64,000 nt of DNA from Paragonimus skrjabini miyazakii (taxonomy: Eukaryota > Platyhelminthes > Trematoda > Plagiorchiida > Troglotrematidae), in contig JTDE01000219.1 of the NCBI GenBank assembly GCA_014338405.1, forward strand, positions 164,392 to 228,391, read 5' to 3'. Below, in pieces: positions 1 to 12,436 of the stretch (the first letter of the stretch is position 1; each line of letters begins with the position of its first letter). A program made the position numbers and the translations under genes. The notes beneath the pieces are model-generated. The model worked only from the letters and a program-made list of their open reading frames with translations. It was not told the origin of the DNA and made no database searches.

Positions 1-45
1 ACGTATATACTGAAAAGAATTTTGGTGACTTTTCGATCATCTTTG

Positions 46-312
46 TCAGCGTTGAAGATTGAGACCATGGTTCTTCACGACAATACTCCCGGAACTGCTT
101 TGTAAAGCTTTGCATTCGTGGTCATGTAGACAACAAAGTATTGACAGGCCTTTAGAGCCCCAGTTGGTGCTTACCAAATCCATTAAACCTTTCTCCGCGG
201 AGCTTAATTTGCTCTCACGGACACCTTCGCTAACCTTACGTAGGACAGCCTCATAATGGGCCTTGTTCTTCTGGGATAAATGAGTCTGAATGAAATGTCG
301 TTCCCAAGACAA
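46..312 (-). CDS. Unidentified 88-codon open frame, possible exon or repeat fragment
   Basis: I do not recognise this protein. The minus-strand frame is hydrophilic and rich in K, E and S in its first half, for example SEGVRESKLSSAEKGL, with a Cys/His cluster (CCLHDHEC) towards the end. Its composition is more protein-like than most open frames nearby, which is the only reason for listing it. There is no matching splice architecture, partner exon or repeat copy elsewhere in the window. The plus-strand frame over the same DNA (59-256) looks like its shadow. It could be an exon of an unknown gene, a fragment of a transposon protein, or chance. Confidence 0.15.
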   Translation of the reverse strand: MSWERHFIQTHLSQKNKAHYEAVLRKVSEGVRESKLSSAEKGLMDLVSTNWGSKGLSILCCLHDHECKALQSSSGSIVVKNHGLNLQR

Positions 313-2783
313 GGTCAGATCTAGTTATTAAGATGGAGTTTAAATCACATAGGGTTAAACTGACTCTCAAAAAGTGTCTGAACCTTACTGGCTTCTCTGA
401 AGTTCGAACAGGAAGAGTTTGTTGAGAACAGAATGCGTCTCAGTTACTCTTTGTAAATACAGGTCGAAAAATAACAACACTGTGGTGATAGGCAACGTTA
501 AAACTGTGTTGAATGTGTATCGTCTGACACTCGACAACATCATACAAATAAAAGTTAGTTTAGGATCAGACAAAGAAAGTATTCTAGTCACTTTGTAAAA
601 AGATAGAAACGTCAAGGGGCATTATGCTGTGCCAAACTGTTTGTCTGGCTTGAAAACGTTGAACCTAATGTGAATCAACTATATTATACTTTCTTTAACA
701 AAATAGATTTCGATCGCCTACTCGCTTGACTGTGCCACGTGATTTATGCCCCGCGATAGTCTGCGCTGCGGGCGGACACCAGTTACATAAGGAATCACTT
801 CGTCTGGAATATCTGAGCATTCCGTAAAACTGAGAGTCTTGGAATGGAGAACTAGCAACTCGATTTCGGTAAATAACTCATCAACCTTTGAATCCAAGTA
901 GATCACTGTTGGCTCCGATTATCCTCTCAATTTCTGCAATCTACGTCTGGCTTTCTTTAGTATTTCGAAAATGGTCAGATTTATGTTCGTTTCTACGGCC
1001 TTTGCTGATCGTGGAAAAAGTTTGCTATCTCACGATCCCTAAATCAGCAACTATGCGAGTTTTTCTGAACACAGAGACAGGCTTTCTATACTCTATCGTG
1101 TGACTGTTTGATCGATTTCTCTCAGTGACCGATAACCATATCCTAATGTGAGCAACCAGCACTCGTGTGTGTGATTAGTGTTCACTTGCTGTTGACTCAC
1201 ACGATGGAGCGCAACATCCATTGCAAACCAACGCTACTCTGCACCGATCATCAGTTTGCTGCATGCGTTTTGCGCGCAAAGTCGTAACCGATTTTCATTT
1301 ATTGCACACAGTTACCACGAGGTACAGTAACCTCCAAACACGTGCTCTACCTGTAATGTGGAGCTGCGTCAAATATGGTGAAATGGTGACTGGGTGAACG
1401 AATGGCATTCTACAAAGATCAACTAATCTTTCGGTAGTGAGAAATAGATAGCAATAACATGAACAAAATTCCCCCACTAGGGATGAGAGGATGCTCAGTC
1501 AGTGTCTATACAGAGGTCAGCGAGCTGCTACTAAGAGTCGTGCCAGATAATTGGTGCTAATTAAATCCGTCCAGCGTGCTTTTTTCCATCATGCTTGTGT
1601 GCATCCTGATCTACACGAGGTTATACTACAACTTCAATAAAGTTGTTGTCCATAGGTATATCTTGCTTTTCATTGCGTGACAATAAGCCATCCTACTACT
1701 CCATCCAGCTCACTTACATGGACAAAGCCGATAAACATTGACTACAAAACACTTCGCGTCGATGGCTTCCGGTATAACCCGAAATCTTGACGGATGAAAT
1801 TATTGATAGCGTGCCAGTAAAACATGTTAACAGGTTCGTATTTTCCGTTAAACTCTTACCATATTCCAGCAGTGCATGCATTTTTGTTCATACTACTATA
1901 TAGTCTCCTATGGCGAACGCCAGATTAGCATCACTCTCCAACAACTTTGGCTAGAAAAGGCACATATTCAACTTTGCAGTGACCTTTTCACTTTTAAAGT
2001 TTTCACTGATGTTCGTAAAAACTGGACGTCTCAGTTCCATTTTGTGCCATTTGGAACCATGACTAAACATTGAGGTTTTTTATCATCCCAGAAGTGGACG
2101 CTGATAAGCGACACACCTTCGCTGGACACTGCACTAGCACAACCCTCAGGTCGTTTCATGTTCGTCCTATAATGCCTTGTTATGGGTAAGCTTTAGATTA
2201 GAACTTTTCTGCGAAGCATAGGCTGTAATCGTTTTATCTCATCTAACCTGAACGGCTAGATAACAGAATTTGTATGAAATCCTCTGTACTGTTCGATTAT
2301 CCAGTGTTCGGTATGCCGGTGCCACTTCGATATTTGTGACAGATTTTATGAATGATAGCAAACTTGATTCCGACTGAACCACAGTACTCCAGTTTTGCTT
2401 GCAATCAACTTGTGTCAGGCAGAAGGAGCCAACAAGGATAAATTTTTTGAGCAGAAGTCCCGGAGATTTCTAATCAACCCAGTGTCAGTAGACCACCCAT
2501 AGGGAATGTCTAAACATGGAAGACATAATAGAAATCAATGGAATATGATTGTCCGGGAAAATACAAATCTGTTTTGATATCGATGTATGTACAGTGATTT
2601 GAACAATCAGATTTTAGCGAAAAGGCGTCCAATAAAGCACAGCCTTTATTGTCCAACTCGCTAATTACCATGCCACACGAGCGCTCGCGATTTTGAATTA
2701 CAATTCCAGTCCACAAAACACCCTGGTTTCCGCCCGCACGTCGTGTGCACTTCTACCCGGTTTAGGTGTGTGATTGGTGCCTT
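313..2783. other. Non-coding stretch, no recognised feature
   Basis: Only short open frames (76 codons or fewer) on both strands, with no family motif, convincing splice-bounded exon, tandem repeat or tRNA-like box. A short duplicated phrase containing CTTCTACCCGG occurs at about 2750-2792, at the edge of the GC-richer block that follows. Confidence 0.5.
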
Positions 2784-3257
2784 CTACCCGGGGGTTTTCT
2801 GCCTGCTACTCCTCGTCCGTTTATCCGATTTTGTTGTGCGATGGCTTGTCCGATCGCTCGTGCTGTCCTCCGTCTGCCTCCTGTAGGCTTTGAACATACT
2901 GTACAGCCGTGTCGATATATTCCTGAGTGTTGGAATAATCACGCCTTCAATTTGGTCATTCATTCTATTTCGGCTGCCACGTCTCGCCCGTTGGTCCGAT
3001 CCGGTCGAGCGATGACTCATCCGGTAGCCCACGCTGTTCTCCATCCGCTCACGGTGTGTTTTTGAACGCACCTCCCGCTGTGTTGGGGGTATTCCGCCGA
3101 GAGCTGGAATGCTCGCGCTTCCTGCCTGACAATCCCCCACAAGATGTTTCACTAGTGTCTTAAAACAAGCAGCAATCACAACGTCGGTTACACCAAAAGA
3201 TATATCGACATTCTCCCACATGTTGATTAGTCCCCTGGTGTTGGATCGAGTACTCAA
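2784..3257 (-). CDS. Unidentified 157-codon open frame containing an internal duplication
   Basis: This is the longest N-free open frame in the first 30 kb, in a GC-richer block than its surroundings. Its C-terminal half holds two diverged copies of a basic Ser/Arg/Thr unit: one around NSVGYRMSHRSTGSDQRAR and one around DSTSDRTSHRTTKSDKRTR. The DNA shows the same thing: about 80-90 bp near 2805-2890 resemble about 80-90 bp near 2980-3065, an offset of about 180 bp. The N-terminal part (FGVTDVVIAACFKTL, then HLVGDCQAGSA) is unfamiliar. It may be a decayed repeat with a tandem duplication rather than a gene. Nothing shows that it is expressed. Confidence 0.25.
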   Translation of the reverse strand: MSTRSNTRGLINMWENVDISFGVTDVVIAACFKTLVKHLVGDCQAGSASIPALGGIPPTQREVRSKTHRERMENSVGYRMSHRSTGSDQRARRGSRNRMNDQIEGVIIPTLRNISTRLYSMFKAYRRQTEDSTSDRTSHRTTKSDKRTRSSRQKTPG

Positions 3258-4259
3258 GAGATGACCACATCAGTAACACAAATTGAAGTGATAGTGGAAT
3301 ACTGCACGGTACATTAGCTCTTTATAGTAAACCACACAAGAAGTAAATGTTTACAATTGGAATATGGACAAAAATGGTGATCCCCCACTATACCCGTGTC
3401 TCCAGGGTGACTGAACTTCGTCGTCCCCGGAGTAACACTGATTAACTGAGGACCAGCCCTGACCGAGTCATCAGCACCAACCAAAATATTACGACCGCTG
3501 AGGACGTTCTCTGGTTGACCTACTTCATTGATCGATCCTGTAAATTATGTGTGTGTCGGTACGTTCACTTCGAATCTCGAGTGAATTCGATTTTAGTACA
3601 TTTTCACGAGTGTTGAGTTGATTTTTACTGTCCTCGGTTAGGTTGATATACATGTATTGTTGAGGACAACTGTGCCAAAAACCAGATAACACAATGATCA
3701 AATAAAATTAGGGTAAATTTCATGTTCAACTGAGCCGAAGCAAACTGTATTCGGGTCTTAAAACACTCAAATATCAAAACCGTCATCTTTGCTGGGATAC
3801 CTGGCACCGAAAGTTACCTTCGAAAAAATTACATAACGCTTTAAAATTTTTAATGAAACGCCACCCTTTATTGTTTGACTAGTTTGAAGTTGTTTTCTTC
3901 TTGAATAGTTTCCAATACTATGCCAAATGTTAATTTTGAAACGGGATTTTTGAGCTTTGAGTTCAAACTTGGTTTGCTGTACGCTCACAAAAACGGAAAG
4001 CTAGTCTTCTGCTGATGTTAGCGCATTAATTGTAAACAGCTCACCCCCCTAAAATTGCTACGTGTGAACAGATTCTTTGGCATGACTGTCTGCAAGAGTA
4101 CTCACTAGTCAGTTCAAATGGGGAAAAACAAAATTTAGACCAACATACCCCAAACTTTACCAGATACCAATTCAATGATGGCTGGAAATGAACACCCTTA
4201 AGAATCTGGAGATACCTGACCATACTACAGGATGTATAGCGTCCTTTGTCCCAAAATGT
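3258..4259. other. Non-coding stretch, no recognised feature
   Basis: Short open frames only. No family motif, splice-bounded exon or repeat shared with the rest of the window, apart from an 18 bp match (4214-4231) to a site near 17.38 kb. Confidence 0.5.
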
Positions 4260-4490
4260 CCAATCTGCATCAACATGATCCTCGTCACCACCATCAACAT
4301 TAGATCGCTGATTAGCACTGGAGTTTAACCTCTAAACAACCATTGGAAAAAGTATTGGTTACAAATAAAGGAAGGGAAAGGGAAGAAAAAACCTTGTGTC
4401 TAAATGTAAACAGTCAACATTAAAGTGCTCCCATCTTGCAAACTCAGTTGAGCTACAGACGAATGTAAGACTTGAAATAGAATGTTCCTA
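4260..4490 (-). mobile_element. Degenerate RTE-like LINE 3' tail
   Basis: On the plus strand this begins with CAT-type triplets (4268-4300). A purine-rich stretch then leads to CTTGCAAACTCAG and TTGAGCTAC. The reverse complement of the clear tails at 23.9-24.2 and 52.0-52.2 kb shows the same order: CAT triplets, purine-rich run, CTTGCAAAC, then GAGCTGTAAG. Divergence is high, so this is an old 5'-truncated copy on the minus strand. Boundaries are approximate. Confidence 0.45.
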
Positions 4491-6899
4491 ATTAGTCGGT
4501 TGAGGTAGCTGGATAGGCATCCTAATGAATGGTCTAAGTTGTAGTGTGGTAATATAAAACCTGAAGACAGCTTTAATTAAGGATAAATAGTTAGAGGTTT
4601 TGTATGTTATAAGGTAAGCGCCAATCACATTTGATCACAGCTCTCAACTTCAAATGGATCTTCCTAGAGAGCATCCTTGTGAAAAGTCCGTTAGACCTCA
4701 GATCTGTTGTTATTAAAGCCTATCAATCTAGATGGTAGTCAAAATTGATTGCACCTGAACAGCTGTATATGATAATCTGGTCAACACAGTTTCCTCATAG
4801 ACATACGGACCGAACTCCAACTCGAGTTCGCAATAGATATGTACACTTCTATTGAGTTCAAATCAGTAAATGAACTTCAGGTGGTATTTTTAGCTGAAAG
4901 GAGCCGGTAGGACAGACTGATTGTTAGTAAACAACGTGCAGTCTCATAGGTAAACTCTAACGTTGAATAATCTGTTAACTGTACGAATACTTTGACTGAT
5001 TTCGACAAAAGTGACTATGGCTCGTACTTGTTTGTAGTCGGTGAACTTTCAGGAGGTGTTGAAACGTTTGAGTGTGAGAAATCTTTTATGACTGGCGTCA
5101 CATTATGTCGATATTAAATCCAACGAACTATTCAGTTTAGCTTTGTTATGCCTTCACAAAATAAAACAAATGAAAGTTCAAACATTTTTGTAAGTCTTCA
5201 TTATCTATGTATACTTGGAAATTACTATTTTTCGTAGACAATCGATTTACTCATTGAACACCCTTCTAAAAACTCCTAAATAAAAATTGTGGTAGAATCA
5301 TTACAAATATAAGGATATTATTCGGAACATGAGAAAAATTATTTTAATTTATGAAGTCTCCACCAAGTCTGCAAAATCTTACACTTTAAAAGTTGTGTAC
5401 AATGTCTGATGTCATCATCACTGACAGAAATAAATTATTGGCTAACAATGATATTTAAAAATGTCACAAGAATAAAAATAAAAACAGGTTTTTCTGATGT
5501 AGACTAAACTTTTGTGATCGTTGTCATCGCAGCCAGTGGGTACCGTTTTCACCTAAGTGCTATCATCCTTCACCTAACGGCCATCGCGTTTTAGACGGTA
5601 GTCATAAAATGGACGAGGACTCAGCATTCGGTCTCTAGGGTAATCTTCATCTGGACACATACACACACAAACGCACAACCGGCTGCTGCGCCACTCTAAC
5701 CTCCAACCAACCGTTACCGTCATCAAACGGGACTAGACAGGCTCGTCGGACACTGAGTATATTGACGGTTGTGTCCACAACTTATACGGTCAACGCCAAC
5801 GCGTTGTACACAGTGAGCGTAAGTCAGCAATTGTCGATCCATTACTGAAAGCGAAAGCGGTACGCCTGTGCCCTAGTTTCATATTGGACAGCTAAGATTG
5901 ACTAACAAACGTAATATGAAACGATCAGATATACCGATGGTTACTAGGTGAAAACGATGAGAAATAGGTAAATTAAACTGGTCAGCGGTTAGCAATCAAT
6001 TAGAAAAGGGATGAAGAAGTTTGCTTTTCTGTGATAAAATTTTGGCAAAATCACCATGATAATCTCTGGACAAATAACACAGTTGCTGTTAAGAGTAAAG
6101 TACCGTAACCCAGACAGCTTTACTGTAACTTTTACTGTACACCTTCTTTAATTGTCATTGCTTATTACACACAAAGCTTGACTGTATAATTTTCACACGT
6201 GACAAAATTACCCCCTTGCATGTGACTGCCAGAGCTGTGCGGTAGTCATTTTTACAAATTGCTTGGTCCCTCAGTTACACATGAGTTGTATAGCATACAC
6301 ATCGTTGTTCACCAGTTACAATTGATAACTCCTCCTTCTTGCGTTCTCTTGTAACGTTATTTTCGTTATAGTTCTACAGACTCACCTATTTATAGGACAT
6401 GGATTTTCCAGACTTACTTTCTTAAGCAGTTGTGCTTCCTTTCTCCGTAAGTTGAAGTCGATCAGCTGTTGTGTGATTGATACAGCTGTCCATCACTGTA
6501 CTGATGGTCACAAGGACTAACTGTTTGCAATTCTCAGACTTTTTTTGCAGCTGATCTTTTTCTTAGTCTCGTAAGCGTGACTAACTGTTTCTGTCACCAA
6601 GCACGTATAAAACAAACATTAAATCCGGAACAATGATGACTAAACCCATTTATTAAAACCCCGTGTATGAATTTCATAATTAATTTAATGAATAAGCTCA
6701 TTGCTACAATATTAACTTTTCAATGCCAGTATTAAATAATTTCAAGAACAACCTCACAGCGTCCCTTCCGTCTAGTGATTAGGTAATCTCTCACCATATC
6801 CTCATATCACTCCATGAGACAGTTTACCCACTGTGGGAGACATTCCTCTGTATGAACGTTCTAGTAAATCATAGTTTTCTCATTCCCGATTTATCTTGA
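4491..6899. other. Non-coding stretch, AT-rich, no recognised feature
   Basis: No open frame worth reporting and no recognised repeat. A short CA-rich patch lies at about 5657-5680. The rest is ordinary AT-rich non-coding sequence. Confidence 0.5.
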
Positions 6900-7185
6900 G
6901 TAGTATTTTCATTTTGTTGTAGTCTTTGCACTCGCATGGAATTTCTAGCCAGCCTTTTTCGAAAAGAACCACCAAATTCGAGTTTCGGCCATGTAGGAAC
7001 TGGTCAGTAGCGTACATCCTTGCAAAGTTCAGAATGTGAACCACGACCACGTTTTCGCGAGGCACCTATTGTAACAAAGAAAATACTTCGAGTCTAGTGC
7101 TCCTTTGTGAAGGAAGGCTAGCCGAAACGCTTATGTGAATGCAAAGACTGCTAGAGAATGTGAGTGATTTTTAGGTCAATTCAAC
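6900..7185. repeat. Foldback element, copy A
   Basis: One of five related inverted-repeat elements in the window. The left arm (about 6915-6990) includes TGTAGTCTTTGCACTCGCAT and TTCGAAAAGAACCACC. The right arm (about 7085-7170) is its diverged reverse complement, including GAATGCAAAGACTGC and CTTCGAGTCTAGTGCTCC. The centre (7030-7070) holds ACCACGACCACG followed by GCGAGGCA, also found in the tRNA-like core of the 26.3 kb copy. No open reading frame is present, so it is non-autonomous. Confidence 0.7.
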
Positions 7186-10029
7186 CAAGTCAATGACTAT
7201 TCATTATTTCTAATTATCAGATCTTCCACCGCCACACTCACACATTAATTTTGATACATATGCTTGCATCGAATTACTGGAGGATAATCGAACGGTACTG
7301 CGTGTGTCAAGGTTAAAAAACCTAACTGAATATATGTTCTTGGCGGTCTAAACTTGAAAACTGTTCTTTGCGTTGTGTGTAACGACCTACCCACACACGT
7401 GACTCGACGTGATTCAATAAGATTGATTTGTTGTAATGTCACGATACACTCCAAATTTGTCTTGATAGTCAACAGTGTGCAATTGGGTGTAAACGTTGTA
7501 CATAGTTCAGTGTAAACATGTGTCTAAAAAAAGACTGAATGTTTGAGCACGCCCCTCCTGATCGGTTATGTACATTGAACTTTGACCAAAGGTTCTGTTC
7601 CTCTAGGATCATAGTTACCACCTTCAATATTTTTAGATGGGTTATTAGCACCAAGGTAAGACGGAAAGCGCATCACTCTTGTATAATTTTCATTAATAGT
7701 GATGATGATGTTGACAGCAGAACGGAAAGAGTTAAATTTAATTATGATTAATGTCTAGTACATTAGAGAAGATAACAATAAGATAAATTACATTTACATT
7801 TTCATGCACAATACACAAATAACGTGTTCGTATGACACGTGACTGACCGAAGCCAAAGCTGACTGTTCCACACACAGCTGTTAGCTAGCTCACAAAGTTG
7901 GTAGGTCCTGACTAAATTCATGTCGGTGGTGTAACACAGGTGGTCTATGTTAGCAAAAACACAAAGGTAATTGAAACCAGCGATCCGGCGTGCATGGAAC
8001 GTAACCACTGTTTCGGCGAGTACACGCCCATGGTTCGATGGCGTACTGTTAAAGTTTGGTGATCCAACTCGGTTGTGATTCCTAGCAGTGTCGGACCTAT
8101 GTGAAGTGTGATATCTACTTCTCCAATCCTTCACCACGCTGTAGAGGATGTCAAATAACGCAAACCAAATTTAGTTTAAATTAAAAAACAGCAAACTGGA
8201 TTTTAAAAATTGTACTATGCAAAGGTGTTTTGACAAACATCAGGCTTGGTGTGCAGCCGTTCTTTTATGTCAAAGATGACTGCAAAGGCGAAATGTGACT
8301 ATACAACAACCTTGAAAGTAGTAATAACAAACTACAGGGGTGGAGACAACTCGTCCAAGCTGGTTAGCTGAAGAACATGACAAACTCATAAGAAAGAAGA
8401 CACGGCGTGCTACATAAAGCAACATGGACTTGGGCTCAACTTTTTTTAATACGCCATTAAAACGAATGCTTAGTTGGTGCAGGTAGACACGCGGGTGAGA
8501 CAATCGACAGCAACACAAATTGGTGGTCTTATTACCAAAGATGTATTTTTACTGTACTCATGGGTTACACTCGATGGCAGCTCAGACAAGCTTGACTGCA
8601 TACCATTCTCATGACTTAATGCGATAAGACTGTGATAAGATTGCCGATCGTCAATGTTGGTGGTGGTTGACAGGGTAGCAGCAAAATGAACTTTCCACGA
8701 ATCAGTACCAACATGGGATAACAGGTTAACGAGGGTAGGTTTAAACGTAAACACAGTAAGCGCTTTGCCATAGTAAAAGGAGTGTGGCACTATACAGCTT
8801 CATAATGGAAGTTGAAATGTCCATTAAGTAAACCACCTTTTCCATCGACAACCTCAAAATGGCCCACAATCAACCACTTGGAGGTCAAGATTATTTTACG
8901 ATGCAAAAAGACTAGTTTTTCTGCTAAGGATTACCCAGTAAGTGTATAATTTGTCAGCTACTGTTAGCTCAGTTGTCAATCAGAGTGAACAGTCATATAG
9001 CCTTGACGTTTACTTCACTCTATTTTCGTCCAGTTTGTATCTAATGGCAACGTTTTTACTTCTTCGGTTTGAAGGCAAATCTATTTCACATAAATTGTGG
9101 CATAAACATGACGAGATAAGTGCAAAAAGGGTGAGGTAAAATCGCATTTCTCTTTTTGAGAACTGCAGTAGTGTCAGCGTCATAGGGAGTATCGTTGAGA
9201 CACAGAGTCGCAGCTTACAATTACCAACTAGCACAGCCTCTAACCGATAACTTAACTAAGTTTGACCACAGTAAACGATGATTTCCTCTGTGTGCGGTGA
9301 CCACTGTGTTTAAAGTGCGTACCGTAATTGATGAACTGGCCCTGAACGAACACTTATCAATGCGCGCATTCCACACACGAAACGTTTTTCCTTACAAAAA
9401 ATACCCTTCCAGTTCTGCCTATGTAGCACGCTCATACTAGCAAACATTCCTGTACACTATTTGGAACTAAAAGAGGTCAGAATACGTTTCAGTTTTGACG
9501 GCATCGGTGATTTTCTGGCCCGAATCAATGCAATAAAATTTACAGCACAGCAAGTCTTCCACACGAACAATTTTAGTCGACCGGTTACCAAGCGCTGTAT
9601 ATTGTTCAATAAGTGTGGTTGTTCAAAACATCCTTTTTCGGCGTGATTGCGGCTGGGTTCTTTTTATCTACCCCTACGTGTAGATTTTGAATGCGTCGAG
9701 GTTTGATTTCCTGATGTTTACAAAAAATCAGGAATATATTGTGCTGAACGTTCAACTTCCCCAGTACTATCGTGTCGTTAATATGCACGTCTGTAAATCC
9801 GGTCACGCCCAAGAGGAGTTCCGTGGATCAGACTTTAGACAAATAAATCTAGGTGAGCGAGGAGTCGCAGTGATTTCTCTCATAATGTATTTTAACTCGG
9901 ACACGCACGTCTTACTTTAGGTACTATTGTGAAGGTAGGCGTATGAAGCCATGACAACACCTCTCAATCTTCTTTCTCAAAGTAAAATTACATATTGATC
10001 ATTTTAATTCAGGTTTTAACTTATTCTGC
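7186..10029. other. Non-coding stretch with unsupported open frames
   Basis: Minus-strand open frames of 111 codons (7802-8137) and 106 codons (8470-8790), and overlapping frames near 9606-9920, were examined. None has a recognisable domain, a clear exon boundary or a second copy. Traces of GATGATGATG at 7692 may be the end of a lost LINE tail. Confidence 0.4.
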
Positions 10030-10034
10030 ATGAA

Positions 10035-10105
10035 TTGCGAGACTGTTGGCCAACTCATTTCACACCCTGACACTCTAGCCGATTGAGCCACTGACCATTT
10101 CACGA
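10035..10105 (-). repeat. Possible tRNA-derived SINE remnant (A-box only)
   Basis: The minus strand reads TGGCTCAATCGGCTAGAG, a good match to the tRNA A-box/D-arm consensus (TRGCNNARYNGG). The expected B-box downstream (around TTGGCCAACAGTC) is not convincing. I read this as an old tRNA-derived SINE head rather than a functional tRNA gene, because no cloverleaf is visible. Confidence 0.25.
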
Positions 10106-11854
10106 AAACCCTTGAAAGTGTTGATCATTTGTCTGTTAACTTCACACTTCTTGAATCAACTCATAGGAGGCAAACTGAGCGACTATAAACGTTTGTGAAT
10201 AATGTTCTTCTCAACAGGAGAGGTCCCATCGGTCCTGTTGAGATCCAGTTGTGAACACGCAATCAGATACAAACGACCAAGCCAATGAACAATATTTTAA
10301 TTCTGATAAAGCGTGCAAGTATTGATTTACTGCTTTCGAATTCAACCAGCAGAAAGTTGTTTACTTGACTGAGAGAGATGTGATGGACCAGTGGAATCAC
10401 GATTTAAATCAAGCCGTCTCATTCAATACCCATATGGCCAGTAATCTACTTGGTCAAACCTCAGTGCCTTACACCAAGGCAGTCGTCACCAGATCTTCTT
10501 ATGTGGATGCGTTTGAACAAAAATAAACCCAACCTAGACGAGATGCTTTTCGGAGAGTGAGCATCGATGAACCTGGTAACTCATGGCAGGTCCTCGAGTT
10601 TGGAGCCTACAACGTGTACTTTGCGTACATTTTGCCTAAACTGCATCGTTCACTCATTTGTTTGTTGTGTTTCACTCCTACCTTAGCGCTGCGTAGCCCC
10701 CACACTTCAGCCTTGTGATAGCTTGCCCTATCCGACTAACACCGAGGTTCAAGGTCATTCAGGTCCTATCGGTTGTTTTGTTTATACTGTAAACAAGTAT
10801 TTTACTCTTCCATTAGCGTGAGCCGTACGTGTGCGCGTATCCGGTCACATGTCCTATTGTTTATCATACAATATCTGTTGTAGTTTGGAGTTTACATCCT
10901 TCTAATAATTCGCCTCCCATTTGTAAAAATGTCTTATGGTATTGAGTGATTTGTCTTCCCCTCATCCTCTGAAGCCCACTATGTCGAAATATCGCGATGG
11001 TTTGTTTTCGCTCCAGCGCTACCGTAGTTGTTCTGCCTACAATGAACCGCTTTTAATAGGTCCTGACCCGATTTCTATCTTTTTGTATCAAACATCCGGA
11101 CACTACTGTACCTCACGACCTAGCTTGGTCACTCCGTGTGACTGCGTATGTGGGTAAGATGAGGGGGAAGAATTCTTATGTATATTTCGCTTTTATTTAT
11201 GGTTTATTTCTTGAATACGTGCACCTACACCGGCTCATCTGTCACCGTACCATTTTATGTGCTTAGGAATGGTAGTACACTAATTTGAAGCTCACTAAAA
11301 CAAATGTGTAGGTATAGTGGCGTCTTTTGTACAATTTTGGCCAACACTCTTGCTTGCAATCATTTTGTATTTCTGTTAAGAAAATCGTTTGCGTTCTCAC
11401 CTATCCCAGTTTTTTCTTAAATTACTTCGGTCTGCTCACATTGCTTCAATATTCTGTTGGTTGCACATATACAGCATCCTGGAACAGACGTTTTGACAGA
11501 TGTTTTGTTGTTGACAAACGTTGCATAGTTGTGTAAACCAATTTTTACAACCGTATTTGCAAATCGATGTTGAAAATTCCATCACTACTCCAGAATACAT
11601 ACATGTCTCTGACATGATTTCATGTAGAAGGTACACAGCACACAAGTTTACTGTTTTAAACTTGATCCTTTTTTCTCTACTTCAGTTATTCTTAGACGGA
11701 TGGGATCGGTTTCACAGACATGCTGCGACCTTTGTATATAAAGTTCTCAAGTTAATTAAAACAAGTGTTCAACATAACTTCTGGTGATTTAAGAATATAA
11801 CTGTAGAAATAATGTGAAATTACAACAGTGTTCCTTACAGTTAATTATCCTACA
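10106..11854. other. Non-coding stretch, no confident gene
   Basis: A broken plus-strand frame with some coding-like character lies at about 10380-10640 (it includes DQWNHDLNQAV and SIDEPGNSWQVLEFG), interrupted by a stop near 10527. I cannot assign it to a family. The remainder is low-content sequence. Confidence 0.4.
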
Positions 11855-12080
11855 TTTCAGGTTTCGTATCAGTTATTTGTTTGGAAGGGGCAGGCACTCT
11901 GATTTTGAATGTTTGAATATAGACATAGCTATTTTTAGAAGTTGGGTTCCTTCCTGTCCCTTCTTTATTGTTCTTCTGTCTTCCAATACAGGGTTTGCTT
12001 TTTTTCCTTCGTGGTTGTATGGCAGTTATGCATCAATGTGAACCAATGATGTGTTGCTGTCTACGGTGATGATGATGACT
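11855..12080 (+). mobile_element. RTE-like LINE 3' tail, 5'-truncated
   Basis: Plus-strand tail sharing TGAATGTTTGAATATAGAC, CTATTTTTAG, ACAGGGTTTGCTTTTTTTC, GGCAGTTATGCATCA and GTGAACCA with the copies at 23.9-24.2 and 51.9-52.2 kb. It ends in a GATGATGATGA triplet run (about 12068-12078), the kind of 3' end seen in RTE-clade LINEs. No coding part remains. It ends about 160 bp before the splice acceptor of the first afadin exon. Confidence 0.8.
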
Positions 12081-12240
12081 AGTTACTGAAATCCACTGGT
12101 TACCAGTTTAATCCTCGGGATATCAGTTAATGAACATGTTTTAGATCTCAAAAACGATCATGTCATGGGCACTAACATAGAATACATATCATTGTACCAT
12201 TATACAGTTATAACCTGTCTTTCTCTAATGCACTTTGCAG

Positions 12241-12436
12241 CGCAATGAATTTCACGGAGTCGTTCGGTTCTTCTTCCAAGGCGACGACATGAAGTATCAG
12301 GCCAAGTGTCTGAGGATATCCAACACTTCCACAGCGTGTCAATTAGTTAACACACTGGTCGACAAATTTCATCCGGATCTGAAGATGCTCACGGCTGGAC
12401 GTTACGCTTTGTATGAATATAGTTCATCCACTGGAG
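12241..12436 (+). CDS. AFDN: Afadin homologue, exon with first part of RA1 domain
   Basis: This exon encodes the N-terminal part of the first Ras-association domain of an afadin/canoe-type scaffold. In studied animals this protein links nectins and Rap1/Ras-GTP signalling to F-actin at adherens junctions. The frame reads RNEFHGVVRFFFQ, then KCLRIS, DKFHPDLKML and RYALYEY. These match in order the human afadin RA1 landmarks I recall (EFHGVMRFYFQ, KCIRVS, EKFRPDMRML, KYSLYE). A canonical acceptor (CACTTTGCAG, ending 12240) precedes it and a canonical donor (GTGAGT, from 12437) follows. The exon is 196 nt, starts in phase 0 and ends after the first base of a codon. The preceding exon, expected to encode the WNANRLDLFE-type N-terminus, was not found upstream in this window. 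Confidence 0.9.

Noticed and set aside
3113..3160. Plus-strand TGGAATGCT (WNA) as the N-terminal afadin exon
   Set aside because: Only the three residues WNA agree with the expected N-terminal motif; the following residues and splice context do not.
7802..8790. Minus-strand frames of 111 and 106 codons
   Set aside because: No recognisable domain and no paired exon. Lengths are compatible with chance in sequence of this size.
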